Shown here: positions 34,704-43,470 of the stretch, one piece after another
How the letters are laid out: each line of letters begins with the position of its first letter
Position numbering within the stretch: the stretch's first letter is position 1
From: Tunturibacter gelidoferens
Lineage (GTDB): Bacteria > Acidobacteriota > Terriglobia > Terriglobales > Acidobacteriaceae
DNA: 64,000 nt
Direction: 5' to 3'
Assembly: GCF_040358255.1 (NCBI RefSeq)
Contig: NZ_CP132938.1
Span: 4,526,001-4,590,000, forward strand
The notes under the pieces: generated by a model
Told to the model about the DNA's origin: nothing
Seen by the model: only the letters and a program-made list of their open reading frames with translations
Database searches by the model: none
Translations under genes and position numbers: made by a program

Positions 34704-36026
34704 ATGCCAAGCCCACAGACACAACGACAGTCCCTTTCTTTTCGAGCGCCTTGGCACATCTTCTGGATCGGACTGCTCCTCCGCGTCCTCTACATCACTC
34801 TCGCCCACACCTATCGCATCCGCCCGTCGGAGGATCACCTTCAGTTCGGCTGGGAGATGGGCCGCATCGCCCGCGCACTAGTCACCGGCTTCGGTTACGC
34901 TGACCCCTTCACTGGTCATTCCGGGCCCACCGCATGGGTACCGCCTCTGTATCCTCTGCTGCTTGCCGGCGTCTTCAAGATCTTCGGCGTCTACGCCGCA
35001 AAGTCCGCCTGGGTAATCCTGACCATCAATAGCATCTTCTCCGCAGCAACGGCTCCACTTATATTTGAGATTGCCGCAAGATGCTTTCGACCCACCGGAC
35101 GAGCTCGTAACATCGCCCTGTGGTCAGCATGGCTTTGGGCGCTCTATCCTGCCGCTCTGCAATATGCCGTTCACTGGGTCTGGGACATGGCCCTTACAGC
35201 TCTGCTGTTCTCCGCTGTAATCACTATTGCCCTTCGTGTTCGCAACATAGGCGAAGATCCTCCAGAGCCGAACCCTCAAACCAACGTTCGATGGTGCCTC
35301 TTCGGACTTTTCTGGGGAATGATCGCGCTCCTGAACTCGACCATTCTCCTCTTCCTTCCAGTCTGTGGTGTATGGATGCTCCTTGGTGCAGCGAAGCAGA
35401 AGGCGACGCTCAGCCCCGCAATTGGAAAAGCCATCATCGCAGCACTTATCTTCGTCGCCTGTCTCGCCCCGTGGATGATCCGCAACCAAAAAGTATTTCG
35501 CGCCTTCATCCCGATTCGCGGCAACCTCGGCGCAGAACTGCACGACTCCGTTCTCGACTCCTATAACGGATTCACCGTCGGCACTAGAGTGCCCGTCTGC
35601 GACGTCTGCCCGGAGTATCTTGAATACAAAAATATGGGCGAATACGCCTACGTCCAGCGTGAAGGAAAGCTCGCGCGCGAACATATCCGCACCCACAAAC
35701 TGCGCTTCTTCGAACTCGCCCTCAAGCGGTTTTATTTTTACTGGATCAGCGTTCCCAAACCACCCGAAAAAGGAGTTCTCAACGAAGCTTTCCGCGTTCT
35801 GAACTACAGTTTTGTCAGCCTCGCCGCGCTTCTAGGTCTTTTCTTGGCGCTGAAGCAACGCATCCCGGGAGCCATCCTCTTCGCGTGGGCTTTTGCACTT
35901 CTACCGCTTACCTACTACTTCGTCACCGTCCAGGCACGCTTTCGCCACCCGCTCGAACCACTCATGACCATTCTTGCTGTCTATCTCTTCCAATCCGCCA
36001 CTCAGGTCATCGAGCCGCGACTTTGA
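34704..36026 (+). CDS. GT-C fold membrane glycosyltransferase
   Basis: 440 residues, about nine transmembrane helices. The first periplasmic loop has RIRPSEDHLQFGWEMGRIARAL and GPTAWVPPLYPLLLAGVFKIFG, the latter a strong PMT_2/ArnT-family feature. A central loop with CDVCPEYLEYKNMG has a paired Cys. It likely transfers a lipid-linked sugar outside the cytoplasmic membrane. It is unrelated in detail to the two GT-C genes at 1.5-5.8 kb. Confidence 0.8.
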   Translation: MPSPQTQRQSLSFRAPWHIFWIGLLLRVLYITLAHTYRIRPSEDHLQFGWEMGRIARALVTGFGYADPFTGHSGPTAWVPPLYPLLLAGVFKIFGVYAAKSAWVILTINSIFSAATAPLIFEIAARCFRPTGRARNIALWSAWLWALYPAALQYAVHWVWDMALTALLFSAVITIALRVRNIGEDPPEPNPQTNVRWCLFGLFWGMIALLNSTILLFLPVCGVWMLLGAAKQKATLSPAIGKAIIAALIFVACLAPWMIRNQKVFRAFIPIRGNLGAELHDSVLDSYNGFTVGTRVPVCDVCPEYLEYKNMGEYAYVQREGKLAREHIRTHKLRFFELALKRFYFYWISVPKPPEKGVLNEAFRVLNYSFVSLAALLGLFLALKQRIPGAILFAWAFALLPLTYYFVTVQARFRHPLEPLMTILAVYLFQSATQVIEPRL

Positions 36027-36067
36027 TATGAGGCCGACATAACATCGCCCTCATGAGTGTGAATGCT

Positions 36068-36871
36068 CTAGGTGTCACCTGCATGACTCCCGATCTGCCA
36101 CGCCTTCGCATACTTCCAACTGATATAGGCCGAATGGTAAAGATGAAGTAGTAGCCCCTCGCGACCGTCCAGAAAACCCAGGCGAAACCCAAAGTTCCAG
36201 ACAAACGTCAGGATCGGGACCAAAGCAACATTCCAGCAGAAAGCTACCCACGAACGGCTGACCTTCCCCTTCGCAGCAACGATCTGGCCGCCAAGACTGC
36301 TATACCGGTTCATGTGTTCAAGATAGATATTTAAATCGGGATAGCCATGGTGGAGAAAGTCATTCTTCATCGTCTCAACCCCACCCGCAATCTGCACAGA
36401 CTCATGCACCGGGCGATCGGTGAAGCAGACCGCACCAGAGCTGGTCATACGACGAAACAAGCGCAACTTAAAATCCGGATAGTAGCCCCCGTGACGCATC
36501 CAGCGCCCGAGAAAGACATGTCGCAGCCGAAGCCGGTAGCCATCTATCTGCGGCAGGGCCTGAGGATCTACCTCAAGCATCTGACCGATCTCTCTCTGAA
36601 GCTCAACCGTTAGCTCTTCGTCCGCGTCAAGCGAAAGAACCCACGTACCCACACATTTTTCAATAGCAGAGTTCTTCTGTTTCGCAAAACCCTTCCACGG
36701 CTCCGTAAAGACCTTCGCTCCGAACGACTTCGCAATCTCCGACGTACGATCAGTCGATCCCGAATCCACCACCACCACTTCATCCGCAAAATGCACGCTA
36801 GCGAGCGTCCGCGCGAGGTTGGCTTCTTCATTCAGCGTAATGATGGCAACGGATAGTGTCGACCTCGGCAT
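36068..36871 (-). CDS. Glycosyltransferase family 2, WaaE/KdtX-like
   Basis: 267 residues. STLSVAIITLNEEANLARTLASV and VVVDSGSTDRTSEIAKSFGA are the nucleotide-sugar binding start, LSLDADEELTVEL holds the metal-binding DxD, and GYYPDFKLRLFRR with HHGYPDLNIYLEHMNRYSSL matches the lipopolysaccharide-core beta-1,4-glucosyltransferase WaaE/KdtX group. A hydrophobic C-terminal part may attach to the membrane. It is convergent with the GT-C gene beside it. Confidence 0.88.
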   Translation of the reverse strand: MPRSTLSVAIITLNEEANLARTLASVHFADEVVVVDSGSTDRTSEIAKSFGAKVFTEPWKGFAKQKNSAIEKCVGTWVLSLDADEELTVELQREIGQMLEVDPQALPQIDGYRLRLRHVFLGRWMRHGGYYPDFKLRLFRRMTSSGAVCFTDRPVHESVQIAGGVETMKNDFLHHGYPDLNIYLEHMNRYSSLGGQIVAAKGKVSRSWVAFCWNVALVPILTFVWNFGFRLGFLDGREGLLLHLYHSAYISWKYAKAWQIGSHAGDT

Positions 36872-37038
36872 GTCTCTTCATTCTATTTGCCTTCACGCCG
36901 AATTCGGATACCTTCATCGTGTCGTAACAAAGTCAGACTACTGTTTTCTTGGTGCAGGAAGATTGAAAACAAGCAGATTGAACCGCGATTAATGGACTGT
37001 CCCCTCGCAATAATCCCATCCGGTCCCGGCCGCATACG

Positions 37039-38754
37039 ATGCTAAGCAGACGTCGCCTTCTCCAAAGGGGCCTCACCACCGCTGCTGGGTTCACCCTCAG
37101 CAAGACCGTGCCGGCGATGCAACAGGCGATGGCTTCACCCGCGCAGGTACGCAGCGGAGTCAAGCTTACGCCCTACGTCGATGCCCTTCCCATTCCGCCA
37201 ACTATCCGCGCAACCGGCAAACTAGCCGAAGTCATCGACATCGAAATGCGCCAGTTTCAACAGAAGGTGCATCGGGATCTCCCGCCCACAACCCTCTGGG
37301 GATATAACGGATGCTGGCCCGGTCCAACCATAGAGGCCGAAGGCGGCAAACCTCTCAGCGTCAACTGGATCAGCAAGCTCCCCTCTACGCATCTGCTTCC
37401 CATCGATCACTCCATCCACGGAGCCGAATCGTCCCTGCCTGCTGTCCGCAATGTGGCGCACCTCCACGGCGCCTGCACAATGCCGGACGACGACGGCTAC
37501 CCCGAAGCATGGTTCACCGCGCAAGGCGAACATGGGCCGCATGGGTCAAAGTTCAACCCGCGCCCCTCTGCCTATCCCAACTGCCAACCTTCTACTGCCC
37601 TCTGGTATCACGATCACTGCCTTGGGATCACTCGGCTGAACGTCTACGCTGGTCTGGCAGGCACCTATCTCATTCGCGACGACGCGGAGAGAGCACTCAA
37701 TCTGCCGCAGGGCGACTTCGAGATTCCCCTCATGCTGCAAGACCGCCTCTTCCACCATGACGGCTCCCTCTTCTACCCGAAAGTTGTCAACGGTCCGAAG
37801 GAACACCCGGTCTGGATTCAGGAGTTCTACGGCGACTACAACTGTGTCAACGGGAAAGTCGCACCGTTCCTCGAGGTCGAGCCACGCAAGTACCGCTTCC
37901 GCATCGTCAACGCCGCTAATGCACGCTTTTACCACCTGCGACTCTTCAACTCCAACGCTGCCGGCAAGGTTCAGAATGACTCCTTGGACGTGCCGTCCTT
38001 CCAGCAGGTCGGCACCGACGGCGGTCTGCTCCCTGCCCCTCTCGAACTCCACTACCTCCTCATCGGACCAGCCGAGCGCTTCGATATTGTCGTCGACTTT
38101 TCCAGCTGTGAAGGCAAATCTTTCTCGCTCGTCAACGACGCCCCTGCCCCCTATACGATGGGCGGCCAGTACCTCACCGAGGACGTCATGCTCTTCAAGG
38201 TGACCAAACCTCTCTCGGGCAGAGACACCAGCGTAGTCCCTGAAACGCTCGTACCCTTCGAGCCGCTCTCCCCCAACTACGAAACCCGGGAGCGTCTCCT
38301 CCTCGTCTCAGAAAAAGAGCGCCCCTCCGACGGCTACGTTATCATCGGCCTTCTGGGAAATGCGCGCTGGCATGAGCCCATCACCGAAGATCCGAAGGCC
38401 GGTTCGACCGAGATCTGGTCCTTCGTCAACACTACTGGCGACGTTCATCCCCTGCACGTCCACCTCGTGCGCTTCCAGGTCTTGAATCGCCAGGCCTTCG
38501 ACGTGCCAACCTACCAGCAGACCGGTAAGCTCGTCTTCACCGGAAAGCCAATGGCGCCAGAAAGCAATGAGCGCCCCGCTTACAAAGATACGATCAAGTC
38601 CTACCCAGGCTATGTCACCCGCGTCATCATGCGCTTCGATCTCCCCCACGGAGCACCGGTCTCTCCCGGCGACGAACTCCTCTACGTCTGGCACTGTCAC
38701 ATCCTGGAGCACGAAGACAACGAGATGATGAGACCCTACAAAGTCGTCGTCTAG
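37039..38754 (+). CDS. Multicopper oxidase, CotA/bilirubin-oxidase-like, Tat-exported
   Basis: 571 residues. The start MLSRRRLLQRGLTTAAGF is a twin-arginine signal. Three cupredoxin domains carry the copper ligands: HLHGACT (near residue 140), WYHDHCLGITRLN (near 190), HPLHVHLVRFQ (near 470) and WHCHILEHEDNEMM at the C-terminus, which together define the T1 and trinuclear centres. The HCHILEHEDNEMM ending is shared with CotA laccases. It would oxidise phenolic or metal substrates in the periplasm with oxygen. It stands alone. Confidence 0.92.
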   Translation: MLSRRRLLQRGLTTAAGFTLSKTVPAMQQAMASPAQVRSGVKLTPYVDALPIPPTIRATGKLAEVIDIEMRQFQQKVHRDLPPTTLWGYNGCWPGPTIEAEGGKPLSVNWISKLPSTHLLPIDHSIHGAESSLPAVRNVAHLHGACTMPDDDGYPEAWFTAQGEHGPHGSKFNPRPSAYPNCQPSTALWYHDHCLGITRLNVYAGLAGTYLIRDDAERALNLPQGDFEIPLMLQDRLFHHDGSLFYPKVVNGPKEHPVWIQEFYGDYNCVNGKVAPFLEVEPRKYRFRIVNAANARFYHLRLFNSNAAGKVQNDSLDVPSFQQVGTDGGLLPAPLELHYLLIGPAERFDIVVDFSSCEGKSFSLVNDAPAPYTMGGQYLTEDVMLFKVTKPLSGRDTSVVPETLVPFEPLSPNYETRERLLLVSEKERPSDGYVIIGLLGNARWHEPITEDPKAGSTEIWSFVNTTGDVHPLHVHLVRFQVLNRQAFDVPTYQQTGKLVFTGKPMAPESNERPAYKDTIKSYPGYVTRVIMRFDLPHGAPVSPGDELLYVWHCHILEHEDNEMMRPYKVVV

Positions 38755-38985
38755 ATCGCAAGATTCAATCTTGCATCGCTTGAACAGTGAATACCGAATG
38801 AACGGAATGTTACTTTTCAAAATGATATTTGGCGCGACGAAATGCGACGAACAATGTAATCGTAATTATTGATCATTTCATTTTGGCGTGACACATCAAG
38901 CATGCTGATACCTCTACGGTTATCCCACTGAGGTTGTATTCCCCAACGGCTCAATCCGTTCCCTCAGTTTTCCGGAGGTATCACT

Positions 38986-40929
38986 TTGAAACGTACTGTC
39001 AACGCCCCTAACGGGACCTTGAAGTGCGGCGCGATGATGTTGATTGCGCTGCAAGTGTTTGCGGGACTGCCACAATCCGCCTACGCCCAAACTGCTGTCC
39101 CCGAAACAAAGACCCCCATCAAGCACGTCATCATCATCATCGGCGAAAACCGTACCTTCGATCACGTCTACGCGACCTACAAGCCGAAAGAAGGCGAGAC
39201 CGTCTCGAACCTCCTCTCCAAAGGCATCGTTAATGCCAACGGCAAGCCCGGCCCAAACTACTCCTTCTCCGCCCAGTTCTCGGCCCTCGACACCACCACC
39301 GCCGACAATGGAAAGTATTCCAACAGCCCTCAGTCCAAGAGCATCTACAGCACGCTCCCGGCGGCTCTCGCTGGAGGTCCTGAAAAAGCCAGCGAAACCA
39401 GCGCTCCTTTCACTACGCTCAAGGTCGCCGAACTTGCAGATACCGGTCTCGCTGCTGGTTATGACAAGTTTCTGTTGACTGGCGCAACCGGTATCGCCGG
39501 CGGCAAGCCCGACACTCGCATTACGAACGACACGAACCTGCGCGAAGGTGTCTTCCAGCTCAGCGGACCCAAAATGCCGTACGACGCCTACACCAACAGC
39601 CCTGTGCACCGCTTCTTTCAGATGTGGCAGCAGACGGACTGCAACGCCGACTACGCCACCGAAGACAACGCCAGCGGTTGCTTGAACGACCTCTTCCCCT
39701 GGGTTGAAGTCTCGGTTGGCACCGGCGGCAATGGAGCCAAGCAGCCAGCCAACTTCAACGAAACGACCACCGGCGAAGGCGCCACCTCCATGGGCTTCTA
39801 CAACATGGCCCAGGGCGACGCTCCGTACTTCAAGAAGCTCGCTGACGAGTACACCATCAGCGATAACTTCCACCAGTCCGTCATGGGCGGCACCGGCGCC
39901 AACCACATCATGTTCGGCTTCGGCGACGCCATCTTCTACACCAACAGCAAGGGCGTTGCCGCGAAGCCCCCAACCAACCAGGTGGAGAACCCCAACCCCC
40001 AGCCCGCCACCAATGACTTCTATGATCAGGATGGCTACGGCGGCGGCAGCTACGTCAACTGCGGAGACATCAGCCAGCCAGGTGTCCCTGCAGTGACCAA
40101 CTACCTCCAGTCCCTCAAGCGGCCAGTGAAGTCCAACTGCGTCAAGGGTGACTACTACCTCGTCAATAACTACAACCCCGGCTACAACGGCGACGGTACC
40201 CTCACCTCGCAGTACTCGCCCTTCACCATTCCACCAACCAGCCAGAAGAGCATCGGCGACGACCTCGTCGCTCACAATGTTCCCTTCAAATACTTCGGCG
40301 AGAACTGGGATCTCTACGTAACCGATCCCACCGAGTCGAACTCCTTCGATGCGTATTGCAACATCTGCAACCCCTTCCAGTACCAGACCCAGTTCATGGG
40401 GACCCAGGCCGCCCGCCAGACCTACATCGCGGACACGACTGAGCTCTATGAGGACATCGACACCGGCAACCTGCCGCCAGTCTCCATCGTCAAGCCCAGC
40501 GGCTTCAACGATGGTCACCCGGCATCTTCCAAACTCGACCTCTTCGAAGGCTTCACCAAGAAGATCATCGACGGCGTCAAAGCCAACCCGACCCTCTGGG
40601 CCGACACTGCTATCTTCGTCACCTTCGACGAGGGCGGCGGATACTATGACTCCGGCTACATCCAGCCCGTCGACTTCTTCGGCGACGGTACCCGCATCCC
40701 TCTCATCGTTGTGTCGAAGTACTCTGTGGGCGGCCACGTCTCGCACGAGTACGGCGATCACGTCTCACTCATGAAGTACATCGAGAAGAACTGGGGACTT
40801 CCAACCATCTCCGACCGCAGCCGCGACAACCTGCCGAACCCGATCCAGAAAGCCAGCAGCCCCTACGTCCCGACGAACAGCCCAGCAATCGGCGATCTAA
40901 CGGATGACTTCCAATTCTCCTCTAAATAA
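38986..40929 (+). CDS. Secreted phosphoesterase (phospholipase C / acid phosphatase family)
   Basis: 647 residues from a TTG at 38986 with GGAGG eight bases upstream. A signal peptide ends near QSAYAQ. The phosphoesterase family signature is HVIIIIGENRTFDHVYATY near residue 46; the active-site region continues with DNFHQSVMGGTGANHIMFG, FVTFDEGGGYYD, DFFGDGTRIPLIVVS and EYGDHVSLMKYIEKNWGL. By family it cleaves phosphate esters outside the cytoplasm. A strong hairpin follows the gene, and the gene behind it encodes a beta-propeller commonly met next to, or fused with, this enzyme class. Confidence 0.9.
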   Translation: MKRTVNAPNGTLKCGAMMLIALQVFAGLPQSAYAQTAVPETKTPIKHVIIIIGENRTFDHVYATYKPKEGETVSNLLSKGIVNANGKPGPNYSFSAQFSALDTTTADNGKYSNSPQSKSIYSTLPAALAGGPEKASETSAPFTTLKVAELADTGLAAGYDKFLLTGATGIAGGKPDTRITNDTNLREGVFQLSGPKMPYDAYTNSPVHRFFQMWQQTDCNADYATEDNASGCLNDLFPWVEVSVGTGGNGAKQPANFNETTTGEGATSMGFYNMAQGDAPYFKKLADEYTISDNFHQSVMGGTGANHIMFGFGDAIFYTNSKGVAAKPPTNQVENPNPQPATNDFYDQDGYGGGSYVNCGDISQPGVPAVTNYLQSLKRPVKSNCVKGDYYLVNNYNPGYNGDGTLTSQYSPFTIPPTSQKSIGDDLVAHNVPFKYFGENWDLYVTDPTESNSFDAYCNICNPFQYQTQFMGTQAARQTYIADTTELYEDIDTGNLPPVSIVKPSGFNDGHPASSKLDLFEGFTKKIIDGVKANPTLWADTAIFVTFDEGGGYYDSGYIQPVDFFGDGTRIPLIVVSKYSVGGHVSHEYGDHVSLMKYIEKNWGLPTISDRSRDNLPNPIQKASSPYVPTNSPAIGDLTDDFQFSSK

Positions 40930-40953
40930 TAGCTAGTCTCATTCGATCAACTC

Positions 40954-40982
40954 TTCGACGGCCAGCCAAACTGGCCGTCGAA
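40954..40982 (+). terminator. Strong hairpin after the phosphoesterase gene
   Basis: A perfect 12-bp stem, TTCGACGGCCAG (40954-40965) and CTGGCCGTCGAA (40971-40982), with a 5-nt loop. The T-tract is poor (GATAACTTTC follows), so it may act as a partial terminator or as mRNA stabiliser between this gene and the beta-propeller gene. Confidence 0.7.
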
Positions 40983-41019
40983 GATAACTTTCTAAATAGG
41001 TACTTCACCGATAAATCCA

Positions 41020-42099
41020 ATGAATAACACGATCCAACATCTACAAAAACTAACGTCGAAGACGATTCCCTCAGCGATCTTCTTCCTGGTAACCCTCTCC
41101 TCTTCCCTGCTCTACTCAGCCAGTCCTACACCTCTGTCACAGTTTCATGTACGAGACCAATGGAACCTCGGCGGCACAGGGGGCTGGGGTTATATCGTTC
41201 TCGACGCGCCTGCCCATCGTCTCTACATTCCCCGCACCAATCGCGTGATGGTGGTCGATACCGACACCGGCAAACTGCTCGGCGAAGTCGAAGGCATGAA
41301 GAACATTCGCGACATCGCCCTCGATGACTCCGGAAAATACGGCTACGTCACCGACCCGACCGACGGATCAGCCGGCTTTGTCCGCGTCTTTGATCGTTCC
41401 AGCCTCAAGCTGGTCGCATCGGTGCCCACCGGAGCCGTTCCCGCTGCCATCGTCTTCGACCCCTCTTCAAAGTCGATCTTCGCCTTCAACTCGCACAGTC
41501 ACAGCGCAACCGTCATCGATGCTACGACCAACCAGGTCACCGCCACCATCCCGCTTGCCGGACGGCCAGGCTCAGCAATCACCGATGGAAACGGAACTGT
41601 CTTCGTGACCCTTCCAGCCCTCGGTGAGATTATCCGCATCGACGCTGCCTCGAAGAATGTCTCGGCTTCGTGGCAACTAACGCCCTGCACCGGACCCAGC
41701 GGACTCGCAATCGACAGCGTACGCCATCAACTATTCACCACCTGCGAAGACCACAAGCTGATCACCCTCATTTCGAAAACGGGTCAAGTAGCCGCTATCG
41801 CAGATGGTCCCGCAAACGCGGGAGACCTGGACTTCGATTCGCGCCACAATCTGCTCTTCGTCGCGGACACAACCGGCACACTTTCTATCTTTCGCCGCGA
41901 ATCACTTCTCAAATACTCTCGAATTCAGCAGGTCAAAACCCAACCCGGTGCCAGAACCATGATCGTCAGTCATAATGACGCCAAAGCCTATCTGGTGACT
42001 TCCAAGTTCGGCCAGAACACGGGCGCTGCATCCGAAGAACTACAGTTTCGGCCAACTCCAATCCCCGGCAGCTTCTCTGTCATCGTTGTCGGACGCTAA
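41020..42099 (+). CDS. YncE/YVTN-type beta-propeller protein, exported
   Basis: 359 residues with a signal or anchor segment (AIFFLVTLSSSLLYS). Propeller repeats are visible as HRLYIPRTNRVMVVDTDTGKLLGEV, KYGYVTDPTDGSAGFVRVFDRSSLKLVASVPTG, KSIFAFNSHSHSATVIDATTNQVTATIPLAG and RHNLLFVADTTGTLSIFRR, about seven blades. YncE-like propellers bind DNA or act as surface recognition modules; here location is outside the cytoplasm. It follows the phosphoesterase by 90 bp and may be its partner. Confidence 0.85.
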   Translation: MNNTIQHLQKLTSKTIPSAIFFLVTLSSSLLYSASPTPLSQFHVRDQWNLGGTGGWGYIVLDAPAHRLYIPRTNRVMVVDTDTGKLLGEVEGMKNIRDIALDDSGKYGYVTDPTDGSAGFVRVFDRSSLKLVASVPTGAVPAAIVFDPSSKSIFAFNSHSHSATVIDATTNQVTATIPLAGRPGSAITDGNGTVFVTLPALGEIIRIDAASKNVSASWQLTPCTGPSGLAIDSVRHQLFTTCEDHKLITLISKTGQVAAIADGPANAGDLDFDSRHNLLFVADTTGTLSIFRRESLLKYSRIQQVKTQPGARTMIVSHNDAKAYLVTSKFGQNTGAASEELQFRPTPIPGSFSVIVVGR

Positions 42100-42100
42100 C

Positions 42101-42136
42101 AAAAAAGCCGCACCCCGGAAGATCAGAGATGCGGCT
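42101..42136 (-). terminator. Rho-independent terminator of mqnC
   Basis: Stem AGCCGCA (42106-42112) and TGCGGCT (42130-42136); on the minus strand it is followed by a run of six T (42106-42101). It lies 24 bp past the mqnC stop. Confidence 0.8.
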
Positions 42137-42159
42137 CACAGTTCGCAATCATCCTCAAA

Positions 42160-43260
42160 CTAAACCGCAGCCAACCACGGTGGCTGCCCCAACGAAACGT
42201 GTCGATACTCCGGCGAGTATCCAAGCCCACGCGCGTAGTTCAATATCCTCTCGAAGTCTAAGCTGATCGTCGCGCCTGCCTTCTGAGTTACTTCATCTTC
42301 GATCGGAAGATCGAAGTCATCCGCGCCATAGTTCAACCCGACTAGCGCATGCTCATTCTGAGTAAGCACCGAAGTACGTATTCTCGGAATATTGTCCAGG
42401 TAGATCCGACAGAGAGCAAGATGGCGCAGATACTCCGCAGTCGTAATCTCGATACCACCAATCTGCGTGAAGTAAGGTTTATACGTCCAGCAGAGAAAAC
42501 TTCCCAGTCCTCCAGTCTCATCCTGAAACTGCCGCGTTCGCTCGAGATGCTCAAGCCTCTCCTCGAGGCCCTCATCAAATCCGATCACCATCGTCGCCGT
42601 CGTCTTCAGCCCAGCTTCCACAATCGCCCGCTGCGCTTCAATGTACTGCGCCACCGTGTACTTAAACTTAGAGTGCCGCGCACGAAAATCCTCGGTCAAA
42701 ATCTCCGATCCACCGCCAGTGATCCAACGGACGCCTGCATCCTTCAGCCGCGTCGCCGCCTCCGAATAGCTCAGCTTTGCGTGGTCGGCCAGATACATGA
42801 ACTCCGCAATCGTCAGTGCGTAGAACTCCAGCGCATCCCCATATCGTGCTCGAATCGCAGCAAATAACTCGCAGTAGTAACTCAACGGCAAATGTGGATT
42901 GAACCCTCCGTTGAAGGCCGCCAGATCCCCGCCCAGCGCAAGCAGCTCATCCAGCTTCGCAAATACTTCCTCGTGGCTCAACACGTACCCGCCGTCCTGG
43001 CTAGGTAGTTTGTAAAAAGCACAGTAGTCGCATTGCGCTACACATACGTTCGTATAGTTAATGATCCGCATCACCATATACGTACAGGAACCCGGCGCAT
43101 GAAATCGCCCGCGCACCCCGGCGGCAAGCGAGCACAACTCGGCATCGGACGCGTTCGTCCAGAGCCATCGCGCATCATCCCGTCCAATCCGGGAACCCTG
43201 TGCGACCCTAGCGGCAATCTCGGAAAACGTACTCGCGACCGAAGCGGCAATCTGGCTCAT
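42160..43260 (-). CDS. mqnC: Radical SAM enzyme MqnC (dehypoxanthine futalosine cyclase), menaquinone futalosine pathway
   Basis: 366 residues. The radical SAM motif is NVCVAQCDYCAF (CxxxCxxC) near residue 75, preceded by YMVMRIINYTNVC. GGYVLSHEEVFAKL, FNGGFNPHLPLSYY and WITGGGSEILTEDFR are the blocks shared by MqnC and MqnE; length and TATMVIGFDEGLEERLEHL favour MqnC. It would form the spiro/cyclic intermediate in the futalosine route to menaquinone. Other mqn genes are outside the window. Some clades use an F420-linked relative, a less likely reading. Confidence 0.85.
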   Translation of the reverse strand: MSQIAASVASTFSEIAARVAQGSRIGRDDARWLWTNASDAELCSLAAGVRGRFHAPGSCTYMVMRIINYTNVCVAQCDYCAFYKLPSQDGGYVLSHEEVFAKLDELLALGGDLAAFNGGFNPHLPLSYYCELFAAIRARYGDALEFYALTIAEFMYLADHAKLSYSEAATRLKDAGVRWITGGGSEILTEDFRARHSKFKYTVAQYIEAQRAIVEAGLKTTATMVIGFDEGLEERLEHLERTRQFQDETGGLGSFLCWTYKPYFTQIGGIEITTAEYLRHLALCRIYLDNIPRIRTSVLTQNEHALVGLNYGADDFDLPIEDEVTQKAGATISLDFERILNYARGLGYSPEYRHVSLGQPPWLAAV

Positions 43261-43470
43261 CCTTCTAGTCTAGTTCGCCAGCGCCAGCCAGACCACTCGC
43301 AATCCCAAAAGCAAACCGAGGGGACAAAGAAAAGGGCCCGCAATTCTCTTGACACTGGAAGTTCAATTCAACTAGTGTCGCGGCGCTGCTATTGGGAGTC
43401 TTAGACGAACGCTGACCGTCCGCGCCGTTGACTCCAAACGAAACCAGCCAGTTTCTCCGGGGAGCCACTC

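Noticed and set aside
38920-40761. A 613-codon minus-strand frame opposite the phosphoesterase
   Set aside because: Gly/Val-rich low-complexity translation with no domain; the plus-strand phosphoesterase has signal peptide, ribosome site and motifs.
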